64,000 nucleotides of DNA, taken from Mytilus trossulus. Its lineage: Eukaryota; Mollusca; Bivalvia; Mytilida; Mytilidae. The stretch lies in NCBI RefSeq assembly GCF_036588685.1, contig NC_086376.1, positions 57,931,166-57,995,165 of the forward strand, read 5' to 3'. A program made the position numbers and the translations under genes. How positions within the stretch are numbered: the first letter of the stretch is position 1; the number at the start of each line of letters is the position of its first letter. The notes below the pieces were generated by a model. The model ran no database searches, was not told the origin of the DNA, and saw only the letters and a list, made by a program, of their open reading frames with translations. Of this stretch, positions 36,203 to 46,476 are shown piece by piece.

Positions 36203-39200
36203 CTGAAAAAACATAAGTAATGCATGTAGTTAGACTGAGGAAAAACATATATATAAATAATAAAACTAACATAGCTATGAAACAAATTCAATGTATCATT
36301 AGCTAGAGGCTCCAAGGAGCCTGTGTAGCTCACATAATATTTTTATTTGCAATTGATGCATGAAATAATGCAACCGATATACTTTTGATAATTTTTTAGT
36401 AAAAACTGTATTTTCACCCTTTTTTTAGCCATGTCTGCCAAGGTCATCACACGTTTTCAAAAACTAAATACCCTAATCCTAAATTGTGAAAAAGCTTGGT
36501 TAAATTTGTTTCAGTTGTTTCAGAAGAAGACTTTCGTAAAAAATTACAAAAATTTACAAAAAACAGTTAAATTTGACTTTAAGGGGCATTTTCTCCTTTT
36601 GCGGTCAATTGATTATTTTGGTCATGTTGACTTATTTTTAGATCTGACTTTGCTGAACATTTTTGCTAATTACAAATTATCTATAATAATATTCAAGATA
36701 GAAGCCAAAAACTGCAAAATTTCCTTTAAATTACTGATTCAGGGGTTGGAACCCAACAACAGATTGTCTGATTTGTCTGAAATATCAGGACCGATAGTTT
36801 TTGACCTAATATACAATTTCCCCATGTCAGATTGATCTAAATGCTTTGGTTTCAGATATATGAGCAAAAATCTACATTTTACCCCTCTATTCTATTTTAG
36901 CCCATGGCAGCCATCTTGGTTGGTTGGCCAGGTCCTCGGGGGAATTTTTCAACAGGGTTTTCGCTGGCGATCGCCATTTTCGCCATTAGTGAAAAAATAA
37001 TAATTGTGGCGATTAAAATTTGTCATTGGCAAAAGATTTTGGCGAAAGAAATATATATGACGATTTATTTTCAGCCATCTTGTCTATTTACTTTTTTCGG
37101 GTTTCTCTTACTTTACCGATCAAACAATACTCGGAATTCACCTTGAACTCGTTAAGATTTTGACAGGAAATCAATAATCAGCTGAATGCATTCATAGCTA
37201 ACGACATCAAAGGACTAATTAATAAAGGTGTTGATTGTATGATATGACAAAATGATAGGGTTAAATGGCTTCTGTCACATGTCACAAAAGGGATTTATTA
37301 ACCACTTTGCAAACCACGTGTTTTAAGCAAAAATTTTACGCTTCTTCTCCTTCTTTTAGTGATAGTCCAGAAAAGAAAATTGTTGTTATGACGAAAAATG
37401 TTCAAAAGCAAGAAAGGTCTCTGATTTAAAACTTTATCATTTAACTTTCATTTAGATCATTGATTTATGTGGGTAATTCAATGTCGTTTCAATGACACAT
37501 GTGTTTCAAGAATATAGTTTTAATTATTTACAATGGTCTAGACAAGAAAACTGTCATTATGAAGAAATCTTTTCAAAAGGTTGGCATGAGAGCAAGCCTT
37601 CAATGTACTGAATACACCTTACACGAGGGATCAATTCCAAGTGATGAGATGCTTCGTTTTGTTATAAAACAAGAGGCTCTCAAGAGCCTGAATCACTCAC
37701 CTTAATTTTTTTGTGTTATAAATTGACTATAAAGGGCAATAACTCCTAAAGGGGTCAATTGACAATTTTGGTCATATCAACTTATTTGTAGATCTTACTT
37801 TGCTGATCATTTTTGCTGTTTACAGTTTATCTTTATTTTTAATAATATTCAAGATAATGACCAAAAACTGCAAAATTTCCTCAAAATTACCAATTAAGTG
37901 GCAGCAACCAAACAATGGGTTGTTTGATTCATCTGAAAATTTCAGGGCTGATAGATCTTGACCTAATGAACATTTTTACCCCATGTAAGATTTGCTCTAA
38001 ATGCTTTCGTTTTTGAGATATAAGCCAAAAACTGCATTTGACCCCTATGTTCTATTTTAAGTAACGGTGGCCATGTTTTTTGACGGATCAAAAATGAAGC
38101 ACACACTTTGTGCAGGATAATCTAAGGAACAATCATGCTAAGTTTCATTCAAATCCATTCAGTAGTTTCAGAGGAGAAGATGTTTGAAAAATTGTTAACG
38201 ACGACAGACGATGACGACGTACGCCAAGTGATGAGAAAAGCTCACATGGCCTTTTAGGCCAGGTGAGCTAAAAAAACACTTCTTATTTAGGGGGGGGGGG
38301 GGGCTGGAAAAAAAGGAAAATTTTAAAAGAAAAATGTATTTGTGTTACTTGGCGAAAAAAATTATAAAGTGGCGAAAAATATATTGTTTTGGCAAAAGAG
38401 GTGGCGAAAAAAATTGTTGACCCAGGGGAAACCCTGTTTTTCAATTAAGATACCCTAATGATGATTTTACCCAAGTTTGGTTAAATTTGGCCCAGTAGTT
38501 TCAGAGGAGATAATTTTTTTGTAAAAGTTAGCAATGAAGCCAGACACAGACACCAAACGCCAAGTGATGAGAAAGGCTCACTTGGTCCATTGGGCCATGT
38601 GAGCTAATTAAAAATTGAAATTTCCTCACTTCTGCCTGCATGCTGACATAATCACTTAAGTGTGCCTGTATGAAATGTAAGATGATCATACCTGTACTTG
38701 TCATCTTGTAGTACCAGATATGCTATATTTGATGTCAACAATAAACTAATGTGTAATTTCAAAAGTTCATCTGTACAAAATTTGGTTACTCTGACCCTGT
38801 TTTATTGCCTTAATCAATCAATGGGTAAAATTTAAATTGATTAGCTACACTTTATCTACTTTTAATTTTTTTTGTTTTGTTTTTTAGTGGTTTAATAATC
38901 TTACCCCCAATTCAATTTCTTCTTCTTTCTTTTTGAGCATTTCTCTTCTAATTTCTGAAACAACAATTTAAGAGTAGAATATATACATAATAAATTAATT
39001 TACTGATGCCTTTAACTATTATCTGAGACTTGACACAGTGTCAACAAAATTGTTGAATTTATAAATATAATCTTGTCAGCTTTTACTGTGACAAGTTGAT
39101 TCTCAACTTTGTTACGTAACTAACAGTCCTGATGAAAATATTTGCTCTGCCGATACAAAGGTGGTGGAAAGACTAAGACAAGATAAGCTAAAAGTGTAAG

Positions 39201-42200
39201 TCTATAGATATAGGAAGATGTGGTGTGAGTGCCAATGAGACAACTCTCCATCCAAATAACAATTCAAAAAGTAAACCATTATAGGTTAAAGTATGGCCTT
39301 CAACACGGAGCCTTGGCTCACACCAAACAACAAGCTATAAAGGGCCCCAAAATTACTAGTGTAAAACCATTCAAACGGGAAAACCAACGGTCTAATCTAT
39401 ATAAACTAGCTTGGAAAGGTGTCTTATATAGCCTACCTATGTTGATGGAATTTTTAAATGACAATTAAACACAAACATTCAAAACGTATATTAATTTTGA
39501 TTTGTTTTATTTAATTTCCCTGGAGGTGCTCTTAATAAAAATATTATTTCTTTAAGAAGACCATACTTTGATATGTGTCAGAAAAGTTGTCTTAGTTGCA
39601 ATCTGTCACATCTACTTTTTTTATAAATAATTCTATAAAATTTAAATCACATCAGTTTCCTTACTACAAATAGTGGCTTAGAGATTACACAAAACTGTAA
39701 CACTGAACTATTACCAGCAAAAGTAAAGTCAGTCAGATGACTCTGATCAGAATGACACTCACATGTATTACAGGCAGGGGTTGAAATTGGCGCTGGTCAG
39801 AGACCAGTAGAAATTGCATCAGACTAGTAGATTTTGTCAGCTGGTGGTCAGGCAAACCAGTAGAAATTTATTGATACAATAGACTTAAGACACCTTTTTA
39901 TAGGGTGGAATCAGCAATAGTATGGTTGAATTACCGGTACTCAACGAAAGACACTTTGTCAAGTAAGTTTCTCATAATAACAATGAAAAATCTAAAAACA
40001 TTCTTTGAATGAAAACAGACTAAAGTCAATAAACTAACTGGATATAAGATGTTAGAGCTTTTAGAGAGTTAACATTGACACTGCAGCTCTAATTTTTGAG
40101 ATTATACTCACTATGAATTGTTATTTTCGTTACCTTTTTTTCTATGTAGTCTTTAGCTGTGAAGGCATCTGCTATCTTTGTCCCAAACTAATACAAAAAT
40201 AGATAAAAAAATTAAACTCACATTCAGCTGAATATTATCATTTCATGTTGTTTTTGTATGTTTAAACATATGTATGGATTATTGTTGATATAACTCTTGC
40301 AACAAAATACCAAAGATAGTATAACAAGGATGTAAAACAAGAGGCTCTCAAGAGCCTGAATCGCTCACCTGAATTTTTTTTGGTTTAATCTCTCATCAAT
40401 GATTATTTTGGCTTTTCAATTTATTTAAATGTTCTTTAAATCGTCCTATTCTCTTCAAAAGCCAAAAAAAAAATCATTTTCTCCTATGTTCTATTTTAGC
40501 CATAGGAGCTATGTTTCTTGACATACAAGGAAATGAAATATAAAATTTATACTAGATACTCTGAAACTCATTCAGCCTAAGTTTGGCTGAAATTGATACA
40601 GCAGTTTCAGAGGAGAAGATTTTTGAAAGTAAGTCAACATGATGAACAAATTGTGAAAAAAGTCTTTAAAGGGCAATAACTCCTTAAGAGGTCAATTGAC
40701 AATTTTGGTCAAATTGACTTATTTGTAGATCTTACTTTGCTGATCATTTTTGCTGTTTACAGTTTATCTTTATCTATAATAATATTCAAGATAATGACCA
40801 AAAACTGCAAAATTTCCTTAAAATTACCAATTAAGTGGCAGCAACCCTATATGGTTTGTTTGATTCATCTGAAAATTTCAGGGCTGATAGATCTTGACCT
40901 AATGAACATTTTAACCCCCATGTCAGATTTGCTCTAAATGCTTTCGTTTTTGAGATATAAGCCAAAAACTGCATTTGACCCCTATGTTCTATTTTAAGTA
41001 ACGGTGGCCATGTTTTTTGACGGATCAAAAATCGAAGCACACACTTTGTGCAGGATACTCTAAGGAACAATCATGCTAAGTTTCATTCAAATCCATTCAG
41101 TAGTTTCAGAGGAGAAGATGTTTGAAAAATTGTTAACGACAACAGACGACGACGGACGCCAAGTGATAAGAAAAGCTCACATGGCCTTTTAGGCCAGGTG
41201 AGCTAATAAAAAGTGACTATATTAACTTCAATGATAAGTTAAAAATATCACAATATATTAAGGTATGAAACAAAATGCAGTGGTTTAATTAATTTAATAA
41301 ACAATAACTCTCTCACTGGGAGACAATAACTTAACTATTGTACAGAAAAAAAACTCTGAAAATAGATACAATCCTAATTTTAAAACAAAATATAACAAGA
41401 TATTTAATTATTCTCTGAGTTATCTCCCCTTAAGAGTCAAATTCTTTAAATCCTCAATAGTTTATCTTGTCTGATAATATGTGTTTTTGTCAAAAATTTC
41501 TTAATTAATTCTATTATAAAACAGGCTAAAATATATCTTATGACTGACTATCAAAATCAGCTGAATCTAAATACCTCACGAGTCGCTAATCTATCACTAA
41601 GTTTTTCTGCTGTGTTAAATTCTCCTAATTCAATAGCATGATCTATTTTCTTCTCTAATCCACTCCTGGGAGCTGCACTGCCTCTATTTATACCCTTCAG
41701 ATGGTCATTTACACCTAGATATTGGTTCAAGACTTCAACATCTTTTGATGTACTCTCTTTACTGCTAAAAAGTTATGAAATAAATATAATTGAGATTCAT
41801 TAACAATTGTACTTGCACACAAAAAACACATGACTTCATATGACAATGTGGATTATTTTTTCAAAATTTTAATGAATTTCCTATTTAACACTTAGCATCA
41901 ATACATTTAAAACTTCATCATATTTTTTTCCATTAATTTTTTTGTACCAGTACATAAATTAGGCTGTAAGTTTTTCTTTTTGAATTGTTTTACATTTGTC
42001 ATTTCAGGGAATTTTGATAGCTAAATATGCAGTATTGTCGTTTCACATTGTTGAAGGCCATACTGTAAGCCCTATAGTTGTTAATTTCTGTCTCATTTGG
42101 TCTCTTGAGAGTTGTCTCATTGACAAGGAATGCCACATTTTCTTTTTTATGCGCAGTCAAGTTAAATTATTTGCAAATAAAAATAGTAATCAGTATAAAA

Positions 42201-45200
42201 TAAAATCTAACACAAACTTGATTAAAACTGTAGATTATATGAAATCTAAGTTTTCCTTGAGTACAGAAGGACTAATAATATAATGCATGTATTTAATGAA
42301 AGCAGATGTGGAGTATTTCCAGAATTGGTGATTACCTTTTATGGCTTATTTCTGTATCATTAGCATCATCAGAAAATGACCTCTTTTTATTATCAACAGA
42401 AGGACCAAATTTCACATCATATTTTCTAAGAATTTCTCTATCTTCTGGTAAGGTTATCTCTTTGTGAACTGAAAAATATAAACATGTAAAAATTCTGCAG
42501 AAATTTTTTATAGATTGGCAGACCTGCCAACTATCCTGATTTATGGTGAAAATTCAACATGAAATTAGAAGAGGAACATTTTACATTTTGTTAGGCCTTT
42601 AATCTTTTACTATACAGTATAGGTTTTTGCTCATTGTTTTAAAGGCTGCAAGTGAAGTTTTTTTTAAGGTGCTTAAATGTACATTATTTGGTCTCTGGTG
42701 GATAGTTGTCTAATTTGCATTCATACCACATCTTCTAATTTTTATAATGTATAGACAATAAGGGTAAAATCAAATCTTTCTGTCTAAGGAACATTCAAGT
42801 TGGGTAAAAAAAACATTTTCTCTAAAAGCCAAAAAAAAAACCCTAACAGTGTAAAAGGTTAAGGTTGAGTGTAATAAAAAATGTAGCACTCTGCAGTGAT
42901 CTGGAAAGATTTTTTCTCTATGGGCCCAGGGCCCCAAAAAATAAAATCAATGGACCATTTTTAGAATTAATGGGCCATATTGTCAAACGAGGGGCAGTGA
43001 TCGGGAAGGTCGAGCGTCATGCTTTATTCCTGTCTCATCTGTACTAGCCAACTTTCACAGAATTAAAGTTTTTTACTTTGAAAATTTATATCATGGATGA
43101 TGGTTCATTACGTTTTTTCGGTAAACAGACATACTGCACGTTGCTATCTTTAAAGAAGGAAAACGCCCGAGACGTCCCAAAAATATATAGGTGGTGCTCC
43201 TGTCATTGGAGGGAACACAACACAGTTTTGTACACAAATATGGCGACAAGAAACACTCATGACACGATTGGCAATCCATTTTACGATATCTTAACGTTTA
43301 CATACGAAGTGAAAAATATTGTGCGCCACAAGGGCGTTTGCATTTGTCACTCTATGCGCCATTTCTGGTCGAAATGCGCAATTGGCGCATGGCGCTCAAC
43401 CTTCCCAATCACTGCTCTGCGAGGTAAGAGTCGTCTATAATAAAAGAAAATTTTCAAGATTTTACCTTTTTCTTTAATAGATTTTTGCAGGTGTTTTAAT
43501 CTTTTCTCTCTTGACCTTTTAGTCATGTCATCTGTTCTTTTTTCTATTACTTTGAACCTCTACAAAAAATGAATATATTTTATATGAGACCAAGCTATTC
43601 AAGAATGTTAAAATCACTATTATTAAGTAGGTGTAAGAAGATGTGGTATGCGTGCCAATGAGACAACTCTCCATCCAAGTCACAATTTGTAAACCTAAAC
43701 CATTTAACATGTTTAAATTGTTAGTATGTCTTGCAAAATTATTTTAAACAGTATCAGGGGTCCATATTTGCCTTGATAACAGATAATATAAAAAAAAGAT
43801 CATTTTATTAACCAATCATGGTGCCCAAAATTTGAGCTATGCAATCAAATGAATAACAAAATTAAGCATAGTAAATGATTATAATGTATAAAGTACATTG
43901 AAACTAAACACATAAAAACACATATCAACAAAGTAATGATTATCATAAACCGTTTTATTAACAAAAAATTTAATCATATTGGAACACACAGTGACCTGGA
44001 TAAATATCCTGGGTCGATGGGAGATAACTCATGATCAATTTTTTTTTTCAATTCTTTTAACTTCCCGTACATTGATATTTTCTAAAAGGTTTTTTATTCT
44101 TCAAAAGGGAGTGTAATAATTTAGACAAATCTTCAGATGAAAGAATCCAAATAGCCTTGAAAAATTTAGAATTTTAATTAGACTGTTAAATTAATGGTAA
44201 GTTTTGGCATTACATTGTTACATTAGTTTTTATTCAGAATAACTTTCAGTGACTGTTGATTGATATTTAAAATTCTGATTGCTAGGTAAAATAATGCTGC
44301 GTTTCTTTGATCTCAATGATTGATGGATTAAAAAAAAAAATTAGATGTACAACTGAATTTTTAAACATCATGAACATGTGAGAGAAATTCTCAAGTTTGT
44401 TTTTACCATTTTATTTTTATGTGGAAGTGGATTTTATGTTGTTTTACAATTAAAACAAAAGTTCCATCTCCCTGTACAATATTATATAGCAATTCAAAAG
44501 AAATATAATTATCTGTTCATCAATCATGTCAATGCAAAATATTTTTTTTCTGACATGCGAAATTAATTTTTTTTTTACATTAACAACATACTTCAAATTA
44601 TATAATTAGACAACAATACAAAAATTAAACAAAAAACAGGTGATAGGGGGAACAGGTACTAGAGTGAATGTGAATCAGGGACTGGGATTAATTTTATTTG
44701 AAGGCTTGAAAGCAGAACTTATAATCCATGAAATCCACGAAAAATTGGTATCCAACCAATAATAATGAATCCACTGCAGTAACGGTATAATTTATTGCCA
44801 AATGATGTAAACAGTAATTTTTGGTGCATGACAATAAAATGTACACTTTCTTTTAGACAACTAAAAAATAAACTGATTTTGACGAATCATTTTAAATCAT
44901 TTCGAAAAATTAATTGTGGCAATAATTATGTAGACTGTATTAACCTATGACAAATATCAGGATAATGATATTTTGACAAATCATTGTAAATTTTAACCAA
45001 TTTGACTGTAATGATAGACGAAAATGGCTGATTGACGCCTGACAGTAAAGGGCATTACTTTCCTCTTGTATAGCTTTTCCAGATGTCACAATTATTTGGA
45101 CTGGTCTGGATACACATGCAATACTAGTACTGTAAAGTCTCAGTCAGTATTGACACTATACACCTTATCGCTATTTGTCCGCCATTACCGGATATCACAC

Positions 45201-45970
45201 AGGTTCCTGTAAAATTTTGACATCCTGAAACAAAATATTTGACGCCACAATGGAAAAGTAATTGTTGTATGTGTCAAAAGTTCAAGTGGCCGGGTCAGCA
45301 GGGATTAGCGATAAGGTGTATTAAAACGGGAGTAGATGTTTCCACTGGCTTCGTTTTCCCGTTGTCTACCCAAATTCTGGGATTTTGGACAAACTACGTA
45401 AAACACATAAATATAAACAAGATGTCTATTTCAAGACAAATATTATGGTTGAATATGATCAGTTACATGTACATAAAAGAATAATACAATATAGGACCGT
45501 GCGGCGTCTACTTAATTGTCATTGTAAAGTTCCATATTTCCAAACGGTATGAGCTTCTGCTCATTTCAAAGCCAAAGTGTAGACTGTCCAAAACCAGGTG
45601 ACTGACATCATACTTATAGTTCCTAGGGACAACGAGCCCGGCTGGCCGGTATGTTTGGCAGGTGCAAGAAGCAGGAAGTCCTGACTAGAAATTATAATAA
45701 CATGGCCGGTCTCGCGTGAAAGATTTATGGAACTATAAGTAATACTAACATTAATTTAACCTATTTCTTCATATATTATAGACAAGTAAACAAAGTGACC
45801 ACCCTGATTAGTGTCTGACAGTAGTGTAGGATATACATTTGATATGATAATCATACTTCTAATAAATGAATAGGGACATTTGTAGCTCTTTTTTCTTCCT
45901 TGATGTCACATTTATCTGTTGATTGTGTTCTTTCTTGTCCGGCTAAGAGAAATTCGTCGTTATTTTCCAT
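36160..45970 (-). CDS. FAM204A: FAM204A orthologue, seven coding exons, complete
   Basis: Coding exons in transcript order are 45857-45970, 43466-43559, 42336-42468, 41575-41764, 40134-40187, 38905-38954 and 36160-36202. They total 678 nt (225 residues plus stop; human about 233). All junctions are GT-AG and phases agree throughout. Diagnostic identity to FAM204A: VPIHLLERFKVIEKR against IPIDMWNKFQELHKK, NQYLGVND, GLEKKIDHAIELG, AEKLSDRLATRE, FGTKIADAF, KRKKKKLNWGFE and the C-terminus RWETKSNM. The start has a strong context (AAG before ATG, G after). The family is conserved in animals, small, charged and without known enzymatic function; a lysine/arginine-rich middle and C-terminus suggest a nuclear protein (inference). 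It is divergent to NPEPPS, with 164 bp between start codons. Confidence 0.93.
36953..38436. mobile_element. Non-autonomous hAT transposon
   Basis: Ends CAGGGTTTTCGCTGG and CCAGGGGAAACCCTG are inverted repeats with two mismatches. The flanks carry the 8-bp direct repeat TTTTTCAA (36945-36952 and 38437-38444). CAGGG ends and 8-bp duplications define hAT elements. Subterminal GGCGA/TCGCC words are reiterated at both ends, as expected for hAT transposase sites. A further family A repeat is inserted at 37670-38269. No transposase domain is seen; a 68-codon frame at 37499-37705 is unassigned. Confidence 0.88.
37670..38269 (-). repeat. Family A repeat nested inside the hAT element
   Basis: Begins AGAGGCTCTCAAGAGCCTGA and ends GGCCTTTTAGGCCAGGTGAG. 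Highly similar to 40338-41205 over its length, including GGCAGCAACC, ATTTCAGGGCTGATAGATC and CCATGTTTTTTGACGGATC. It is the youngest layer of a three-level nest. Confidence 0.85.
38905..38954 (-). CDS. FAM204A: FAM204A exon 6 (50 nt)
   Basis: Encodes KLEEKCSKRKKKKLNW and two bases of the next glycine codon, between TTTCAG and GTAAGA. Aligns with the human RKKKKLAWGF segment. Confidence 0.92.
39210..39420 (-). repeat. Family B repeat in FAM204A intron 5
   Basis: Starts GAAGATGTGGTGTGAGTGCC and continues ATGAGACAACTCTCCATCC, GGCCTTCAACACGGAGCC, AAGGGCCCCAAAATTACTAG and ACCATTCAAACGGGAAAACC. The open frame across it is not a gene. Confidence 0.8.
40134..40187 (-). CDS. FAM204A: FAM204A exon 5 (54 nt)
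   Basis: Eighteen codons, FGTKIADAFTAKDYIEKK, aligned with human LGVKIAKAVACHNFVKAK. Flanked by TATTAG and GTAACG; symmetric phase 0. Confidence 0.92.
40338..41205 (-). repeat. Family A repeat in FAM204A intron 4
   Basis: Left part AAGAGGCTCTCAAGAGCCTG and AATCGCTCACCTG; right part CAGACGACGACGGACGCCAA and GGCCTTTTAGGCCAGGTGAG. Carries an extra left segment relative to the copy at 37670-38269 (40380-40640), so the family has longer and shorter forms. Confidence 0.85.
41575..41764 (-). CDS. FAM204A: FAM204A exon 4 (core of the family signature)
   Basis: Encodes residues 114-177, including LNQYLGVNDHLKG, SGLEKKIDHAIELGEFN and AEKLSDRLATRE, the best conserved part of FAM204A. Donor GTATTT, phase 0. 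Confidence 0.95.
41945..42150 (+). repeat. Family B repeat in FAM204A intron 3
   Basis: TAAATTAGGCTGTAAGTTTT, TTGAATTGTTTTACATTTG, TTGTTGAAGGCCATACTG and GAGAGTTGTCTCATTGACAA mark the 3' half of the family. Diverged. The 95-codon frame across it is not a gene. Confidence 0.65.
42336..42468 (-). CDS. FAM204A: FAM204A exon 3
   Basis: Encodes residues 70-113 (VHKEITLPEDREILRKY.. to ..TEISHK) between TTTTTCAG and GTAATC, ending in phase 2. This is the least conserved part; assignment rests on phase and splice sites. Confidence 0.85.
42890..43430. mobile_element. Possible MITE in FAM204A intron 2
   Basis: GCAGTGATCGGGAAGGT with GAGCGTCATGC near 42992-43022 is matched in inverse by GCATGGCGCTCAACC and TTCCCAATCACTGC near 43389-43418. 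A further similar motif (CAGTGATCTGGAAAG) lies at 42894. The 120-codon plus-strand frame at 43078-43440 lies mainly within these repeats and resembles nothing I know. Boundaries and target duplication are not settled. Confidence 0.4.
43466..43559 (-). CDS. FAM204A: FAM204A exon 2
   Basis: Encodes residues 39-69, RFKVIEKRTDDMTKR..KSIKEK, after acceptor TTTTTTGTAG and before donor GTAAAA, ending in phase 1. Strongly basic, matching the KRRKRSRKDK region of the human protein in character. Confidence 0.9.
43560..45856 (-). other. FAM204A: FAM204A intron 1
   Basis: 2.3 kb between exons 1 and 2, AT-rich, with a minus-oriented family B fragment (43628-43700) and a small foldback element (45612-45740). 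No further coding exon is needed: exon 1 joins exon 2 in phase and the joined peptide aligns with human without a gap. Confidence 0.7.
45612..45740. repeat. Small foldback element
   Basis: ACTTATAGTTCC at the left end and GGAACTATAAGT at the right end are perfect inverses. Inside, GGCTGGCCGG and ATGGCCGGTC are further partly paired. 129 bp, close to the FAM204A first exon. Confidence 0.6.
45857..45970 (-). CDS. FAM204A: FAM204A exon 1 (start codon)
   Basis: Encodes residues 1-38, from MENNDEFLLAGQERT to VPIHLLE, ending in phase 0 before GTATGA. The acidic, variable N-terminus is as expected for the family; the last residues align with human IPIDMWN. Confidence 0.9.
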
Positions 45971-46134
45971 CTTGGCCAGTTTTGACTGCCGCAGTTTTAA
46001 CATGGTCTACCCGGAACCGTAGGAGAATTATCGACTAAATGACACTTCCGGAACGCTTCACGTGCTGACTCATTTTTCGACAAAGCGAAAGTTGAAAGAA
46101 TTGCTTACTTGCCTTAAAGTGCTTCTAGCACTTT
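45971..46134. promoter_or_regulatory. Bidirectional promoter and 5' leaders of FAM204A and NPEPPS
   Basis: Only 164 bp separate the two start codons. Visible motifs are CCGGAA at 46011-46016 and CACTTCCGG at 46043-46051 (ETS/GABP type), CACGTG at 46059-46064 (E-box), and TGCTGACTCA at 46063-46072 (AP-1 core within a Maf/CNC-type half site). No TATA box is obvious. Divergent housekeeping genes with ETS sites and short spacing are common in animals; shared regulation is an inference. Part of this stretch must be 5' UTR. Confidence 0.7.
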
Positions 46135-46476
46135 ATGTCATTACGATTAATAAGAAGGCTAACACATTTAAAGCCATCAATTAACTCGAAATTGTATCTC
46201 CAATTATCCTCTAAATTTGTAATTCAAAAACATATTGTCCAGCCACTTACTCACTTCTGCAAATTTGAATATTGCAATTGCAAGTCTGTGGTTTTAAAAA
46301 GTTGTATTATAGCAGAATTTCCAAGAAGATTAAATCACCAATCAACAGCAGATATGCCAGAAGCAAAACCATTTGAGAGGTTGCCACAGACGCTGTCACC
46401 GGTCAATTACAATATTCGTTTGAAGCCAAATTTGAAAGCATTTACATTTGAAGGGTCTGAAGATATTGATATTGAG
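46135..46476 (+). CDS. NPEPPS: NPEPPS exon 1, with N-terminal leader
   Basis: Residues 1-114. Residues 1-73 form a basic leader ([13 protein letters not shown]..) almost free of acidic residues. M74 ([11 protein letters not shown]) corresponds to the internal Met that starts the conserved protein in human PSA. The first ATG has a weak context (T at -3, T at +4); M74 has G at -3. Confidence 0.93.

Larger units (their letters stand above)
36303..38609 (-). repeat. Family A repeat interrupted by a hAT element (FAM204A intron 6)
   Basis: Starts CTAGAGGCTCCAAGGAGCC and runs, inverted, like 33495-34269 up to TGGTTGGCCAGGTCC near 36930. It resumes after 38444 with ACCCAAGTTTGGTTAAATTT, CAGTAGTTTCAGAGGAGA, CGCCAAGTGATGAGAAAGGC and GGCCATGTGAGCTAA. 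The gap is the hAT insertion at 36953-38436. An internal 134-codon open frame on the plus strand is a by-product of this repeat. Confidence 0.8.

Noticed and set aside
36431-36835. A 134-codon plus-strand frame
   Set aside because: Lies inside a family A repeat in antisense to its defined orientation and is disrupted in other copies.
41996-42283. A 95-codon plus-strand frame
   Set aside because: Begins in a family B repeat and ends in AT-rich intron; a chance frame.
43078-43440. A 120-codon plus-strand frame in FAM204A intron 2
   Set aside because: Sits mostly between inverted TIR-like sequences of a probable MITE, with no recognisable domain and no splice support.
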